Below are positions 24,637 through 32,604 of a DNA stretch of 35,311 bases, piece after piece. A program made the translations under genes and the position numbers. The stretch is taken from contig CACONR010000002.1 in the NCBI GenBank assembly GCA_902628565.1, forward strand, positions 77,732-113,042. Reading direction: 5' to 3'. The notes beneath the pieces were generated by a model, which saw nothing but the letters and a program-made list of their open reading frames with translations, had not been told where the DNA came from and made no database searches. Numbering within the stretch: the first letter of the stretch is position 1; each line of letters opens with the position of its first letter. This stretch comes from an uncultured Pelagibacteraceae bacterium. Its GTDB lineage: Bacteria; Pseudomonadota; Alphaproteobacteria; Pelagibacterales; Pelagibacteraceae.

Positions 24637-24650
24637 AAGTTAATTAACTT
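24637..24650. promoter_or_regulatory. Perfect 14-bp palindrome just upstream of dctP ribosome site
   Basis: AAGTTAATTAACTT reads the same on both strands and ends 4 bases before the strong ribosome site AGGAG (24655-24659) that precedes the ATG at 24665. The rest of the 118-base gap is AT-rich and has a small TTGAA/TTCAA inverted repeat around 24560-24572. The palindrome could be a repressor site; it could also simply be a chance match in AT-rich DNA. The same half-site, AAGTTA/TAACTT, occurs again at the dctP stop. Confidence 0.4.
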
Positions 24651-24664
24651 TAATAGGAGTAATA

Positions 24665-25819
24665 ATGACTAAAGAAAATAAATCATTGAAGGTGAAAACA
24701 TCTTCAAGACGTAAGTTCTTTAAAACTGCTGCTAAGACTGGTGCTATAGCTGCAGCCGCTGTTGCAATGCCATATGTGAAGGCTAATGCAGCAACAACTT
24801 TAAAGATGCAAGCTGCATGGCCAAGTGGAGCTAACATCTTTTTCGAAATGGCTGGAGACTATTGTAACATGGTTAAAGAAATGTCTGGAGGATCTCTTCA
24901 GATTGATCTTCAACCGGTTGGAGCAGTTGTAAAGACTTCAGAAATCGGACAAGCGGTTAGTTCCGGTGTAGTAGATATGGGTCACTGGGTGACTGCATAT
25001 TGGTATGGTAAAAACCCTGCTGCATCATTATTTGGAACTGGTCCTTCATATGGAATGTCATCTCAAGAAGTTATGGGATGGATGGAGTATGGTGGAGGAA
25101 GAAAATTATATGACGAAACACTTGCAAAAGTTGGTTTCGATTATGTTGGTTTTTTCCATATGCCTATGCCAGCTCAGCCTTTTGGTTGGTTCAAAAAGAA
25201 CGTAACTAAAGTGTCTGATGTAAAAGGTATGAAGTACAGAACTGTTGGTTTAGCGACTAACGTTTTAACTGCAATGGGAATGGTAGTTAGACAATTACCA
25301 GGTGGTGAAATTCAACCAGCTATGAAAACAGGTTTGATTGAAGCTGCTGAGTTTAACAACCCTACTTCAGACTCTCAGTTTGGTATGCAAGATGTTTCTA
25401 AGCACTATCATTTAGGAAGCTTCCACCAATCTCAAGAGATGTTTGAGATACCAGTAAACAAAAAAACATATAATAGCTTATCACCTGCACACCAAGCAAT
25501 ATTGAAAAATGCTGCTTATGCTGCAAATAGTGATAACTACTTTAAAGCTTTAGTAAGATACTCAGCTGACTTAGCTAAGTTAATGAATGAGCACAAAGTA
25601 AATGTTTACCAAACCTCTGATGAAATCTTAGCTCAACAATTAAAAGGTTGGGATAAGGTAATCGGCGATTTCAATAAGAAAGATCCTTTCTTTAAGAAAA
25701 TTGTAGATTCTCAGAAAGCGTATGCGAAGAGAGTAATGAAATACTTGCTGATGAATCAGCCGAATTACAAACTTGCGTATGAAAATGAGTTTGGTCCAAT
25801 AGCAAAAGTTAAGTTATAA
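24665..25819 (+). CDS. dctP: TRAP transporter substrate-binding protein, TakP-like (DctP family)
   Basis: This 384-residue periplasmic binding protein has a twin-arginine-type signal: SSRRKFFK (Arg15-Arg16), an alanine-rich core, and an ANA cleavage site near residue 42. The mature part (AAWPSGANIFFEMAGD, ALFGTGP-like SLFGTGPSYGM, YRTVGLATNVL, LPGGEIQPAM and EFNNPTSDSQFGMQDV) strongly resembles the 2-oxo-acid/lactate binding group typified by Rhodobacter TakP. The Arg of YRTVG and the EFNNPTSD segment are expected to contact the carboxylate. A strong AGGAG ribosome site precedes it, and codon use looks more GC-containing than its neighbours, consistent with high expression. Confidence 0.92.
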   Translation: MTKENKSLKVKTSSRRKFFKTAAKTGAIAAAAVAMPYVKANAATTLKMQAAWPSGANIFFEMAGDYCNMVKEMSGGSLQIDLQPVGAVVKTSEIGQAVSSGVVDMGHWVTAYWYGKNPAASLFGTGPSYGMSSQEVMGWMEYGGGRKLYDETLAKVGFDYVGFFHMPMPAQPFGWFKKNVTKVSDVKGMKYRTVGLATNVLTAMGMVVRQLPGGEIQPAMKTGLIEAAEFNNPTSDSQFGMQDVSKHYHLGSFHQSQEMFEIPVNKKTYNSLSPAHQAILKNAAYAANSDNYFKALVRYSADLAKLMNEHKVNVYQTSDEILAQQLKGWDKVIGDFNKKDPFFKKIVDSQKAYAKRVMKYLLMNQPNYKLAYENEFGPIAKVKL

Positions 25820-25826
25820 TTAACTT
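25811..25826. repeat. Inverted repeat spanning the dctP stop codon
   Basis: AAGTTA (25811-25816) and TAACTT (25821-25826) pair perfectly around TAAT, which contains the dctP stop, and TTTTTA follows. It could be a weak first hairpin ahead of the GC-rich terminator or a 3'-end stabiliser. Being short and AT-rich, it may also be chance. Confidence 0.35.
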
Positions 25827-25842
25827 TTTATAAATTTTAATG

Positions 25843-25865
25843 AGGGGGCCTCGGCCCCCTTTTTA
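25843..25865 (+). terminator. Intrinsic terminator/attenuator between dctP and dctQ
   Basis: AGGGGGC (25843-25849), loop CTCG, and GCCCCCT (25854-25860) form a seven-pair, nearly all-GC stem followed by TTTTTATTT. This is by far the strongest GC-rich hairpin in the window. It lies inside the TRAP gene set, after the binding-protein gene and before the permease genes. That position would cut most transcripts after dctP, giving excess binding protein over permease. Confidence 0.9.
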
Positions 25866-25904
25866 TTTGATTAATTCAAAACAATTCAATAAGAGTCTAT
25901 ATCT

Positions 25905-26498
25905 ATGATGAGATCTTATATAAAATTTGCCGATCGATTAAGCGTCTCAATGGGTAAAGCATTTTCCTGGTGTATTGTAATTTTAATGGGTGGAACGTGC
26001 TATGAAGTTTTCATGGCATATGCTTTAAACGCACCAACTTTATGGAATTTCGACTTTAGTCTCCAAATGTATGGTGCAATTTTTATGATGGCTGGTGCAT
26101 ATACTTTGTGTACCGAGGCACATGTAAGAGGAGATGTCATTTACAGATTATTTTCTCAAAGAGTACAAGCCTGGATAGATGTAGTTTTATATTTTATTTT
26201 CTTTTTCCCTGGCGTAATTGCATTAGCCTTTTATGGTTACGAGTATGCTGCGCTAGCTTGGAAAATAAAAGAAACAAGTTGGAATAGTCCAGCTCAAATT
26301 CAAATTTATATGGCTAAATCTTTAATACCTTTATCTGGTAGCCTGTTAACCCTTCAGGGAATAGGTGAAGTGTTCAGATGTATTATATGTATAAAAACTG
26401 GTAGTTGGCCAGAAAGAGGAACAGAGCGTGATGCCGAAGAAACTGAAAAAGTATTAATGAGAACTTCACAAGAGGGAAATAAAGAAGATGTTATTTAG
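25905..26498 (+). CDS. dctQ: TRAP transporter small permease subunit
   Basis: This 197-residue membrane protein has four hydrophobic segments (about 19-39, 54-73, 90-115 and 140-160) and the DctQ landmarks FDFSLQMYGAIFMMAGAYTLCTEAHVRGDV and SWNSPAQIQIYMAKSLIPLSGSLL. A charged tail (TERDAEETEKV) follows. It pairs with the large subunit to import the ligand delivered by DctP using the sodium gradient. It begins 45 bases after the terminator hairpin and overlaps dctM by 11 bases. Confidence 0.93.
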   Translation: MMRSYIKFADRLSVSMGKAFSWCIVILMGGTCYEVFMAYALNAPTLWNFDFSLQMYGAIFMMAGAYTLCTEAHVRGDVIYRLFSQRVQAWIDVVLYFIFFFPGVIALAFYGYEYAALAWKIKETSWNSPAQIQIYMAKSLIPLSGSLLTLQGIGEVFRCIICIKTGSWPERGTERDAEETEKVLMRTSQEGNKEDVI

Positions 26499-27849
26499 TC
26501 TGACAAATCCTGAAGTGGCAATTATGATGATGGGCATATTTTTATTTGCCGTACTCTTAGGTTTTCCGATTGCCTTTACTTTAATGGCGATGGGACTAGG
26601 TTTTGGATATTATGCTTACTTTGATCCAACTAAGATGGAACATCTTTTTGATAATAGGATATTCCAACTTTTTGTTCAAAATACCTACACAGTTATGGAT
26701 AATAACGTCCTTACTGCTGTCCCGCTCTTTTTATTCATGGGATATTTAGTTGAAAGAGCAGGTATTGTAGCAAAACTATTTTTTGCAATTAGATTAGCAT
26801 CTCATAAGCTTCCTGCATCAATGGCAGTTGCAGCACTGATTACTTGTGCCCTATTTTCAACAGCAACAGGTATTATAGGTGCAGTTGTTACTTTAATGGG
26901 GCTACTGGCATGGCCTGCTATGATTAAAGCTGGTTATGATAAAAAATTTGCATCTGGAATAATTTGTTCAGGTGGGTGTTTAGGAATCTTAATTCCACCT
27001 AGTATTATGTTGATCGTTTACTCCGTAATTGCTCAACTATCACCACTAAGATTATTTGCAGCCGCTATTTTTCCAGGACTGATGTTAGCTGGACTTTACA
27101 TTGCATACGCAGTGTTCAGAGCTTGGTTAAATCCATCGATAGCACCAAAACCTGCAGCAGAGGAAATACCTCCTACAGCAGTAATTCTTAAAGAGGTTCT
27201 TATTTCCTTCTTACCTTTGTTTTCATTGATAATTTTAGTTTTAGGCACAATTTTAGCTGGAATAGCAACACCCGCTGAAGCTGCAGCAGTTGGTGCATTT
27301 GGATCGTTGGTACTTTCATATTTTTATAAAACTCTTAAGTGGAAAAATTTCAAAGAGTCTGTTTTTTTAACAGCTAAAACAACTGCAATGATTATGTGGC
27401 TATTCATAGGATCGTGGACATTTGCTTCTGTATTTTCTTATCTTGGAGGTCACGAAGTTTTCGAACATTTCTTTAAATCTCTAAATTTACAGCCTTGGCA
27501 ATTTTTAGTAATTACACAATTGATTATATTTTTATTAGGATGGCCATTAGAGTGGACAGAGATATTAATTATTTTTGTACCAATATTTTTACCATTAGTT
27601 GAATTTTTTGGAGTAAATCCATATTTCTTTGCAATGTTAATTGCTTTAAATTTACAAACCTCATTTTTGACACCCCCCATGGCAATGTCTGCTTACTATT
27701 TAAAGGGAGTTCAATCAAAGAATGTTGAATTGATGCAGATCTTTGCAGGAATAATGCCATTTTTAGGTATTGTGATTTTAGCTATGGTTCTAATGTATTT
27801 ATTTCCAGGTATAGCACTTTGGTTACCAGAGACATTATTTGCAAATTAA
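26488..27849 (+). CDS. dctM: TRAP transporter large permease subunit
   Basis: This 453-residue, 12-or-so-helix membrane protein shows the DctM landmarks: FAVLLGFPIAFTLMAMG, AVPLFLFMGYLVERAGI, FSTATGIIGAVVTLMGLL, SGGCLGILIPPSIMLIVY and GIATPAEAAAVGAFGSLVLS. LNLQTSFLTPPMAMSAYYLKGV near the end is the second Na+/substrate-region signature. It carries out sodium-coupled import of the DctP ligand. It directly precedes an amidase gene by 6 bases, which suggests a shared transcript. Confidence 0.95.
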   Translation: MLFSLTNPEVAIMMMGIFLFAVLLGFPIAFTLMAMGLGFGYYAYFDPTKMEHLFDNRIFQLFVQNTYTVMDNNVLTAVPLFLFMGYLVERAGIVAKLFFAIRLASHKLPASMAVAALITCALFSTATGIIGAVVTLMGLLAWPAMIKAGYDKKFASGIICSGGCLGILIPPSIMLIVYSVIAQLSPLRLFAAAIFPGLMLAGLYIAYAVFRAWLNPSIAPKPAAEEIPPTAVILKEVLISFLPLFSLIILVLGTILAGIATPAEAAAVGAFGSLVLSYFYKTLKWKNFKESVFLTAKTTAMIMWLFIGSWTFASVFSYLGGHEVFEHFFKSLNLQPWQFLVITQLIIFLLGWPLEWTEILIIFVPIFLPLVEFFGVNPYFFAMLIALNLQTSFLTPPMAMSAYYLKGVQSKNVELMQIFAGIMPFLGIVILAMVLMYLFPGIALWLPETLFAN

Positions 27850-27855
27850 TTTTAA

Positions 27856-29184
27856 ATGACAGATATATTTTCTTTAAGTCTTGAAGAACTTGCCACAAAG
27901 ATTAAAGATGCTCAACTAACCTCTGTTGATGTTTGTGAAAAGTATATCGAGAGAATAAATAAATTTGACAAAGATATAAAGGCTTGGGCTCATTTTGATA
28001 AAAAAGTTTTATTAGAAAAAGCTGCAGAAGCTGACGATCATAGAAGATCTGGTAAACCAATTGGCCCACTTCATGGAGTACCCATTGCGGTTAAAGATAT
28101 TATTGGCACAGTTGATATGCCAACCGAATGTGGAACAATTATCAGAAAAGGAAAATCATATTCACAAAATGCAGAAATAATTGATCTGCTTCATGCATCT
28201 GGAGCGATTGTGATGGGCAAAACAGCAACCTCAGAACTTGCTTATTTAGGGCCTCCAGCAACCACAAATCCACACGATAAAACAAGAACACCAGGCGGTT
28301 CTTCAAGTGGATCTGCTGCTTCTGTTGCTTCTTTTATGGCACCTGCATCAATCGGATCACAAACTGGAGGATCCATTATTAGACCAGCATCCTATTGTGG
28401 AGTTGTGGGTTACAAACCTAGTTATGGTTTGATATCTAGAAATGGTGTTTTAAGAACTTCTTACAGCCTAGATCATATAGGAATTTTTGGCCGAAAAGTT
28501 GAAGACGTGGCTATGTTGGCAAAAGTATTAATAAAAAAAGATAAATTTGATCCAGCAACTATACATTACTCAACAGAAAATATTCTATCTGAAACAAAAA
28601 AAGGACCTTTATTTGATCCTAAATTCATTTTTTACAAAACTGAACATTGGAAATTAATAGATAAAAAGTCTAGAGAGTCATTTGAATATTTCATTAATTC
28701 ATTTAAAAAAAATATTGAGATTTTTGATACACCCTCTTATTTTAAGGATATTCACAAGTATCACCAAATTATTCATGAGACTGATTTAGCCAATAATTTT
28801 TCAGTGTATTTTAAAAAATTTAAAAAGAAATTGTCTAAGTATATGCAAGATGCAATTACCAAAGGCAATAAACATTCCGCGAAAGAATACGCAGAAGCAA
28901 TTGATTTTATGAAAAGAAGCTATGAATCTTACGAGGAAGTTTTTGAGGATTATCATGGAGTTTTGTCACCAGCTAGTCCAGGTGTTGCACCGAAGGGTTT
29001 AAAAAGTACAGGAACAGCAGAATTTAATAAAGTTTGGTCTTATCTTGGCACACCATGTATTTCGTTACCTTTACTTGAAGGAGAAAATAATTTACCATTA
29101 GGTGTTCAATTAATTGGCAATAAATATGATGATCATAGATTTCTAGGAATTGCTAATTGGTTAGAAAAAGAATGTCAGGAATAA
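27856..29184 (+). CDS. Amidase-signature family hydrolase
   Basis: This 442-residue enzyme has the Ser-cisSer-Lys triad: Lys80 (GVPIAVKDI), Ser149 (TPGGSSSGSAA) and Ser173 (QTGGSIIRPAS), with the 24-residue Ser-Ser spacing normal for the family. It hydrolyses a carboxamide to acid and ammonia. It is somewhat shorter than GatA, diverges after about residue 230, and no gatB or gatC is nearby, so a role in Gln-tRNA amidation is unlikely. Position behind dctM suggests that the imported compound, or a relative, is an amide, or that the enzyme feeds the 2-hydroxy/2-oxo acid enzymes. Confidence 0.87.
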   Translation: MTDIFSLSLEELATKIKDAQLTSVDVCEKYIERINKFDKDIKAWAHFDKKVLLEKAAEADDHRRSGKPIGPLHGVPIAVKDIIGTVDMPTECGTIIRKGKSYSQNAEIIDLLHASGAIVMGKTATSELAYLGPPATTNPHDKTRTPGGSSSGSAASVASFMAPASIGSQTGGSIIRPASYCGVVGYKPSYGLISRNGVLRTSYSLDHIGIFGRKVEDVAMLAKVLIKKDKFDPATIHYSTENILSETKKGPLFDPKFIFYKTEHWKLIDKKSRESFEYFINSFKKNIEIFDTPSYFKDIHKYHQIIHETDLANNFSVYFKKFKKKLSKYMQDAITKGNKHSAKEYAEAIDFMKRSYESYEEVFEDYHGVLSPASPGVAPKGLKSTGTAEFNKVWSYLGTPCISLPLLEGENNLPLGVQLIGNKYDDHRFLGIANWLEKECQE

Positions 29185-29185
29185 A

Positions 29186-29362
29186 ATGAATAAAATTACT
29201 ACAATCATAGGATTATCTTTTGCAGTTTTCTTTTTAATTGGTTTAGCAACAACTTTAACGAGATCAATGATGATAGGCTTCTTGGATGTTATTCCAGTTT
29301 ATCTTTTAATGGGTGCAGCTATCATCATGATGATATACGAAGCCTTCTTTGATAAAGATTAA
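29186..29362 (+). CDS. 58-residue membrane protein of unknown function
   Basis: A short frame starts at an ATG one base after the amidase stop and runs to TAA at 29362. It encodes two hydrophobic segments (about 4-22 and 31-52) around TLTRSMMIGF, ending YEAFFDKD. The tight spacing, clear membrane topology and open frame support a real gene. I do not recognise a family. It may be a small accessory protein of the TRAP/amidase transcript. Confidence 0.6.
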   Translation: MNKITTIIGLSFAVFFLIGLATTLTRSMMIGFLDVIPVYLLMGAAIIMMIYEAFFDKD

Positions 29363-29373
29363 TATCAATTAAA

Positions 29374-30279
29374 TTGAAAAATATTAAGATAGATATATTT
29401 CCATTATCACTACTATTTATACAACCAATCTTTATGGCTAGTAACTTAGTTGTTGCCAGAGGTGGTGTTGAATTTGTTCCACCTATTTCACTTGCTTTTT
29501 GGCGTTGGACAGTAGTTTTTTTGATTTTATTACCATTCACTTATGTGACTTTAAAAAATAATTTTCATATAATTAAAAAGGAATATAAAAAATTATTTTT
29601 TTTAGGGTCAATGGGATGTGGTGTATGTGGCGCTTTCCCTTTTTTAGCTGGTGAGACAACAACAGTAACTAATATGGGGATAATTTACACATCCTCTCCA
29701 GTTTTTATAATTTTGATTTCATATTTTTTTTTTCAAGAAAAAATTAATTTGACAAAGGTAATTGGTTTAATTGCTTGTTTAATTGGTGTTTTCGTCATTA
29801 TTATTAAAGGTGATATTGATTTATTAATTAATCTTAGATTTACAATTGGTGATTTATGGATGTTAGCTGCTGCAGTTGGTTGGGCTTTATATTCTATTTA
29901 TTTATTTTATTGGAAATCAAAATTAAAAATTTTCGATAGATTTGCTATGATTTCTTTTTTTGGTGCTTTAAGCTTGTTACCTTTTTATGTTGGCGAGGAA
30001 TTATTTTATAAAGAAACTATTTTTGTAACAGAATTTTATTTGTGGGTAATTTTTGCCGCTATATCACCAGGTATAATTGCTTTTACGTTATATACAATCG
30101 CTCAAAAAAAATTAGGTGCTTCTTTGACTGGTTTTACACTTTATGTCTTTACAATTTATGGAGCAATTTATGGATATTTTTTATTCAATGAAAAATTTGA
30201 AAATTATCATATTGTAGGAACTATTTTGGTATTTTTTGGCATATATTTAGCGAAAAAAAATAATGATAAAAAAGTTTAG
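29374..30279 (+). CDS. EamA/DMT-family transporter
   Basis: This 301-residue protein with about ten transmembrane helices shows the two-repeat EamA layout. Repeat 1 has FMASNLVVARGG, PISLAFWRWTVVFLILLP and NMGIIYTSSPVFIILISYFFFQEK; repeat 2 has LWMLAAAVGWALYSIYL, ISPGIIAFTLYTIAQKKLGAS and LFNEKFENYHIVGTILVFFGIYLAKK. It probably exports small metabolites such as amino acids; the ligand is unknown. I use the TTG at 29374; the next ATG (29434) would cut the first helix. It overlaps the next gene by 17 bases. Confidence 0.85.
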   Translation: MKNIKIDIFPLSLLFIQPIFMASNLVVARGGVEFVPPISLAFWRWTVVFLILLPFTYVTLKNNFHIIKKEYKKLFFLGSMGCGVCGAFPFLAGETTTVTNMGIIYTSSPVFIILISYFFFQEKINLTKVIGLIACLIGVFVIIIKGDIDLLINLRFTIGDLWMLAAAVGWALYSIYLFYWKSKLKIFDRFAMISFFGALSLLPFYVGEELFYKETIFVTEFYLWVIFAAISPGIIAFTLYTIAQKKLGASLTGFTLYVFTIYGAIYGYFLFNEKFENYHIVGTILVFFGIYLAKKNNDKKV

Positions 30280-31081
30280 GAATAATTTGTTATTTTTTAT
30301 TCAACTAATAGTTATAGGTTATTTTTTTCTTTTAGTATTTCTATATTTTTATCAAAGAAATTTAATGTACCATCCAGATGAAAATAATTATTATAACGAT
30401 AAACTCTCAGTTAATATTGAAAAGATAAAAGTTCAAACACAAGATGGATTAGATTTACTGGGTTGGTTTCATGAAAAAGATATAAAAAAATATAAAACTA
30501 TTTTATATTTTCATGGAAATGCTGGATCTTTAGAAAATAGAATTCATAAGTTAAATCATTTTCAAGATATGAATGTAAACTTTTTAATTTTTGCATGGAG
30601 AGGTTTTAGTGGCAACGAGGGCAAACCATCAGAAACTGGATTATATGAGGATGGTGAAAGTGCAATTAAATGGCTGCTAAAAAAAGGTGTAGATGAAAAA
30701 AATATTGTAATTTATGGAGAGTCATTAGGAACAGGAGTTGCAACACATTTATCCCAGAATAAAAAGTTTGCGGGTGTTATTTTAGAAACTCCATTCACAT
30801 CAATGATTGATGCTGCTAAAAAATTTTATCCATATATACCCGTTAGTCTTTTGCTTAAAGATAAATTTGAAAATAAAAACAAGATTAAAAATATTAAATC
30901 TCCAATTTTGATAATGCATGGTGAAAAAGATCAAATAGTTCCTTTTGAAATGGGTAGAAAAATGTTTGAAATAGCTAATGAACCCAAATATTCATATTTT
31001 ACCAAATATGACAATCATATGATGGAATATGATGAGAGTCTTGTAAAAGCATTAAACTCTTTTTTAATTAATTTAAATTAA
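30263..31081 (+). CDS. Membrane-anchored alpha/beta hydrolase (ABHD13/Bem46-like)
   Basis: This 272-residue protein has an N-terminal membrane anchor (about 9-28), then RNLMYHPDE and the serine hydrolase core: YFHGNAGSLENR (oxyanion side), GESLGTG with nucleophile Ser154, EKDQIVP with Asp223, and DNHM with His252. This layout fits the Bem46/ABHD13/YfhR-like branch, esterases or thioesterases of undefined substrate, acting at the membrane. It overlaps the DMT gene end, so the two are probably co-transcribed. Confidence 0.87.
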   Translation: MIKKFRNNLLFFIQLIVIGYFFLLVFLYFYQRNLMYHPDENNYYNDKLSVNIEKIKVQTQDGLDLLGWFHEKDIKKYKTILYFHGNAGSLENRIHKLNHFQDMNVNFLIFAWRGFSGNEGKPSETGLYEDGESAIKWLLKKGVDEKNIVIYGESLGTGVATHLSQNKKFAGVILETPFTSMIDAAKKFYPYIPVSLLLKDKFENKNKIKNIKSPILIMHGEKDQIVPFEMGRKMFEIANEPKYSYFTKYDNHMMEYDESLVKALNSFLINLN

Positions 31082-31130
31082 GCCATATTCTAAACAAATA
31101 TTTTTCATGATTTAAGTTTAAACTTTTAAA

Positions 31131-31694
31131 GTGAAAAATTTTTTTTTAATCATAATTCTATTTATAACATTAAAAAGTTTTGCTTTTTCGAAAGATAATT
31201 CATTTTATCCTGACGATTTATTTCACATAGATCATATGGACTCACATAATAAAAAATTTGCGCTATATTTTAAGGGGCGAGAGAAATCGATTTTAGCTAG
31301 AGGTGAAGAAAGTAATTATATAAATGATTATCCAAAAGATCTTTATATCTACAATTATTCTACAAAGTCTTCTTCACCATTGATCTCTTATGATTGGTTT
31401 CCCTCTCAAGCCAAGTTCCACTTAGAGGAATATGACTTTCCAGTGTTTCCAGACGACTTTGCTTATTATCTTTTAAAAGATGATAAAACGCTGGTAATGA
31501 TTAGTGCAGTTAAAAGTTTAAATGCAAACTTTAAATATGATATTTTTAATAAGAAACTTGAACTTTACCCTACCACAGGAAAATTTGATTTTATTATTTC
31601 GTCTTTTTCTAAGGATTGTGGGCATTATAAATTTAAAGATAATTACAAGTGTAGTATTTATAAACCTTTAATCTCGAGTAATTTGATCAACTAA
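31131..31694 (+). CDS. Unknown exported protein
   Basis: I do not recognise this 187-residue protein. It starts at a GTG giving a signal peptide (MKNFFLIIILFITLKSFAFS). The mature part is rich in Asp, Tyr and Phe (FYPDDLFHIDHMDSHNKK, YDWFPSQAKFHLEEYDFPVFPDDFAYYLL) and has a late cysteine pair (DCGHYKFKDNYKCSIY) that may form a disulfide. It is most likely periplasmic. It follows the hydrolase by 49 bases and its end overlaps ftsY convergently by 8 bases. Confidence 0.6.
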   Translation: MKNFFLIIILFITLKSFAFSKDNSFYPDDLFHIDHMDSHNKKFALYFKGREKSILARGEESNYINDYPKDLYIYNYSTKSSSPLISYDWFPSQAKFHLEEYDFPVFPDDFAYYLLKDDKTLVMISAVKSLNANFKYDIFNKKLELYPTTGKFDFIISSFSKDCGHYKFKDNYKCSIYKPLISSNLIN

Positions 31695-32604
31695 TTTGTG
31701 TAAAAGCCTCTGCAAATTTTTCTGCATTGAATAATTGTAAGTCGTCTTCTTTTTCGCCCAACCCTAAAGCAATAATAGGTAGTTGATATTTTTTTGCTAT
31801 CGCCAGTAGAATACCGCCTTTGGCAGTTCCATCTAATTTGGTCATAATTAAACCAGTCAATGGAATAATTTTGTTAAATTCTTCCACTTGATTAATTACA
31901 TTCTGTCCCGATGTTGCGTCTAAAACTAAAATAATGTTGTGAGGGGCATCCTGGTCAATTTTTTTTGTTACATTGGCTATTTTTTTATATTCCTCCATTA
32001 AGTTTTTTTTATTTTGTAGTCTTCCAGCAGTATCGATTAATACTTGGTGAAAATTATTTTTGATTGCTTCTTCAACTGCTTTATATGCGACTGATGCTGG
32101 GTCAGAACCTTGAGATGATTTAGTTATTTTAACGTCAATTTTATTTGCCCAATTTTCTAATTGTTCAATAGCTGCTGCTCGAAAAGTATCAGAAGCAGCA
32201 AACATAACTTTGTTTCCATTAGTTTTAAAAATTTTACCTATTTTACCAATAGTTGTTGTTTTGCCAACACCATTTACTCCTGAGATTAATGTTGCATTGA
32301 GTTTATCTTTTTTTTCAAAAAAAGAATTATTCTCCAAAGGCTTCATTAGATTAATAATATATTCTTTTAAAATAAGATTTATTTCGGTTGATAAATCTTT
32401 ATTTGGATCGATTTTTTTACTTGAAATGATCTCCTTGATCTCAGACGCAGCCTCAACACCTACATCTGACTCAATTAAAAACTCTTCAATTTTATTTAAA
32501 TTTTTATCGTCAATCTCTTTTTTTATTATTATTTCTTTTAGTCCAGATGTCAGTGCGGATGCACTTTTTTTAAAGCCTATCTTAAATTTATCAAAAATTC
32601 CCAT
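31687..32604 (-). CDS. ftsY: Signal recognition particle receptor FtsY
   Basis: This 305-residue SRP-type GTPase shows the NG domain: a helical N part, the P-loop GVNGVGKTTTIGKIGK near 104-119, DTFRAAAIEQL, DTAGRLQNKKNL, TKLDGTAKGG and ALGLGEKEDDLQLF. The acidic A domain of E. coli FtsY is absent; only a short FDKFKIGFKKS lead remains, as in many alphaproteobacteria. It docks ribosome-SRP complexes at the membrane. It shares one base with dapF, so it is translated from the same transcript. The partner GTPase, Ffh, is encoded about 1 kb away on the other strand. Confidence 0.97.
   Translation of the reverse strand: MGIFDKFKIGFKKSASALTSGLKEIIIKKEIDDKNLNKIEEFLIESDVGVEAASEIKEIISSKKIDPNKDLSTEINLILKEYIINLMKPLENNSFFEKKDKLNATLISGVNGVGKTTTIGKIGKIFKTNGNKVMFAASDTFRAAAIEQLENWANKIDVKITKSSQGSDPASVAYKAVEEAIKNNFHQVLIDTAGRLQNKKNLMEEYKKIANVTKKIDQDAPHNIILVLDATSGQNVINQVEEFNKIIPLTGLIMTKLDGTAKGGILLAIAKKYQLPIIALGLGEKEDDLQLFNAEKFAEAFTQIS

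Noticed and set aside
24640..24837. 65-codon minus-strand frame starting in the Tat signal region of dctP
   Set aside because: Its Ala/Val-rich sequence is the complement of the alanine-rich Tat signal; no independent support.
27856..29184. Annotation as GatA (Glu-tRNA(Gln) amidotransferase subunit A)
   Set aside because: Triad is shared by all amidase-signature enzymes; the length and C-terminal half differ and no gatB/gatC is adjacent, while a TRAP operon is.
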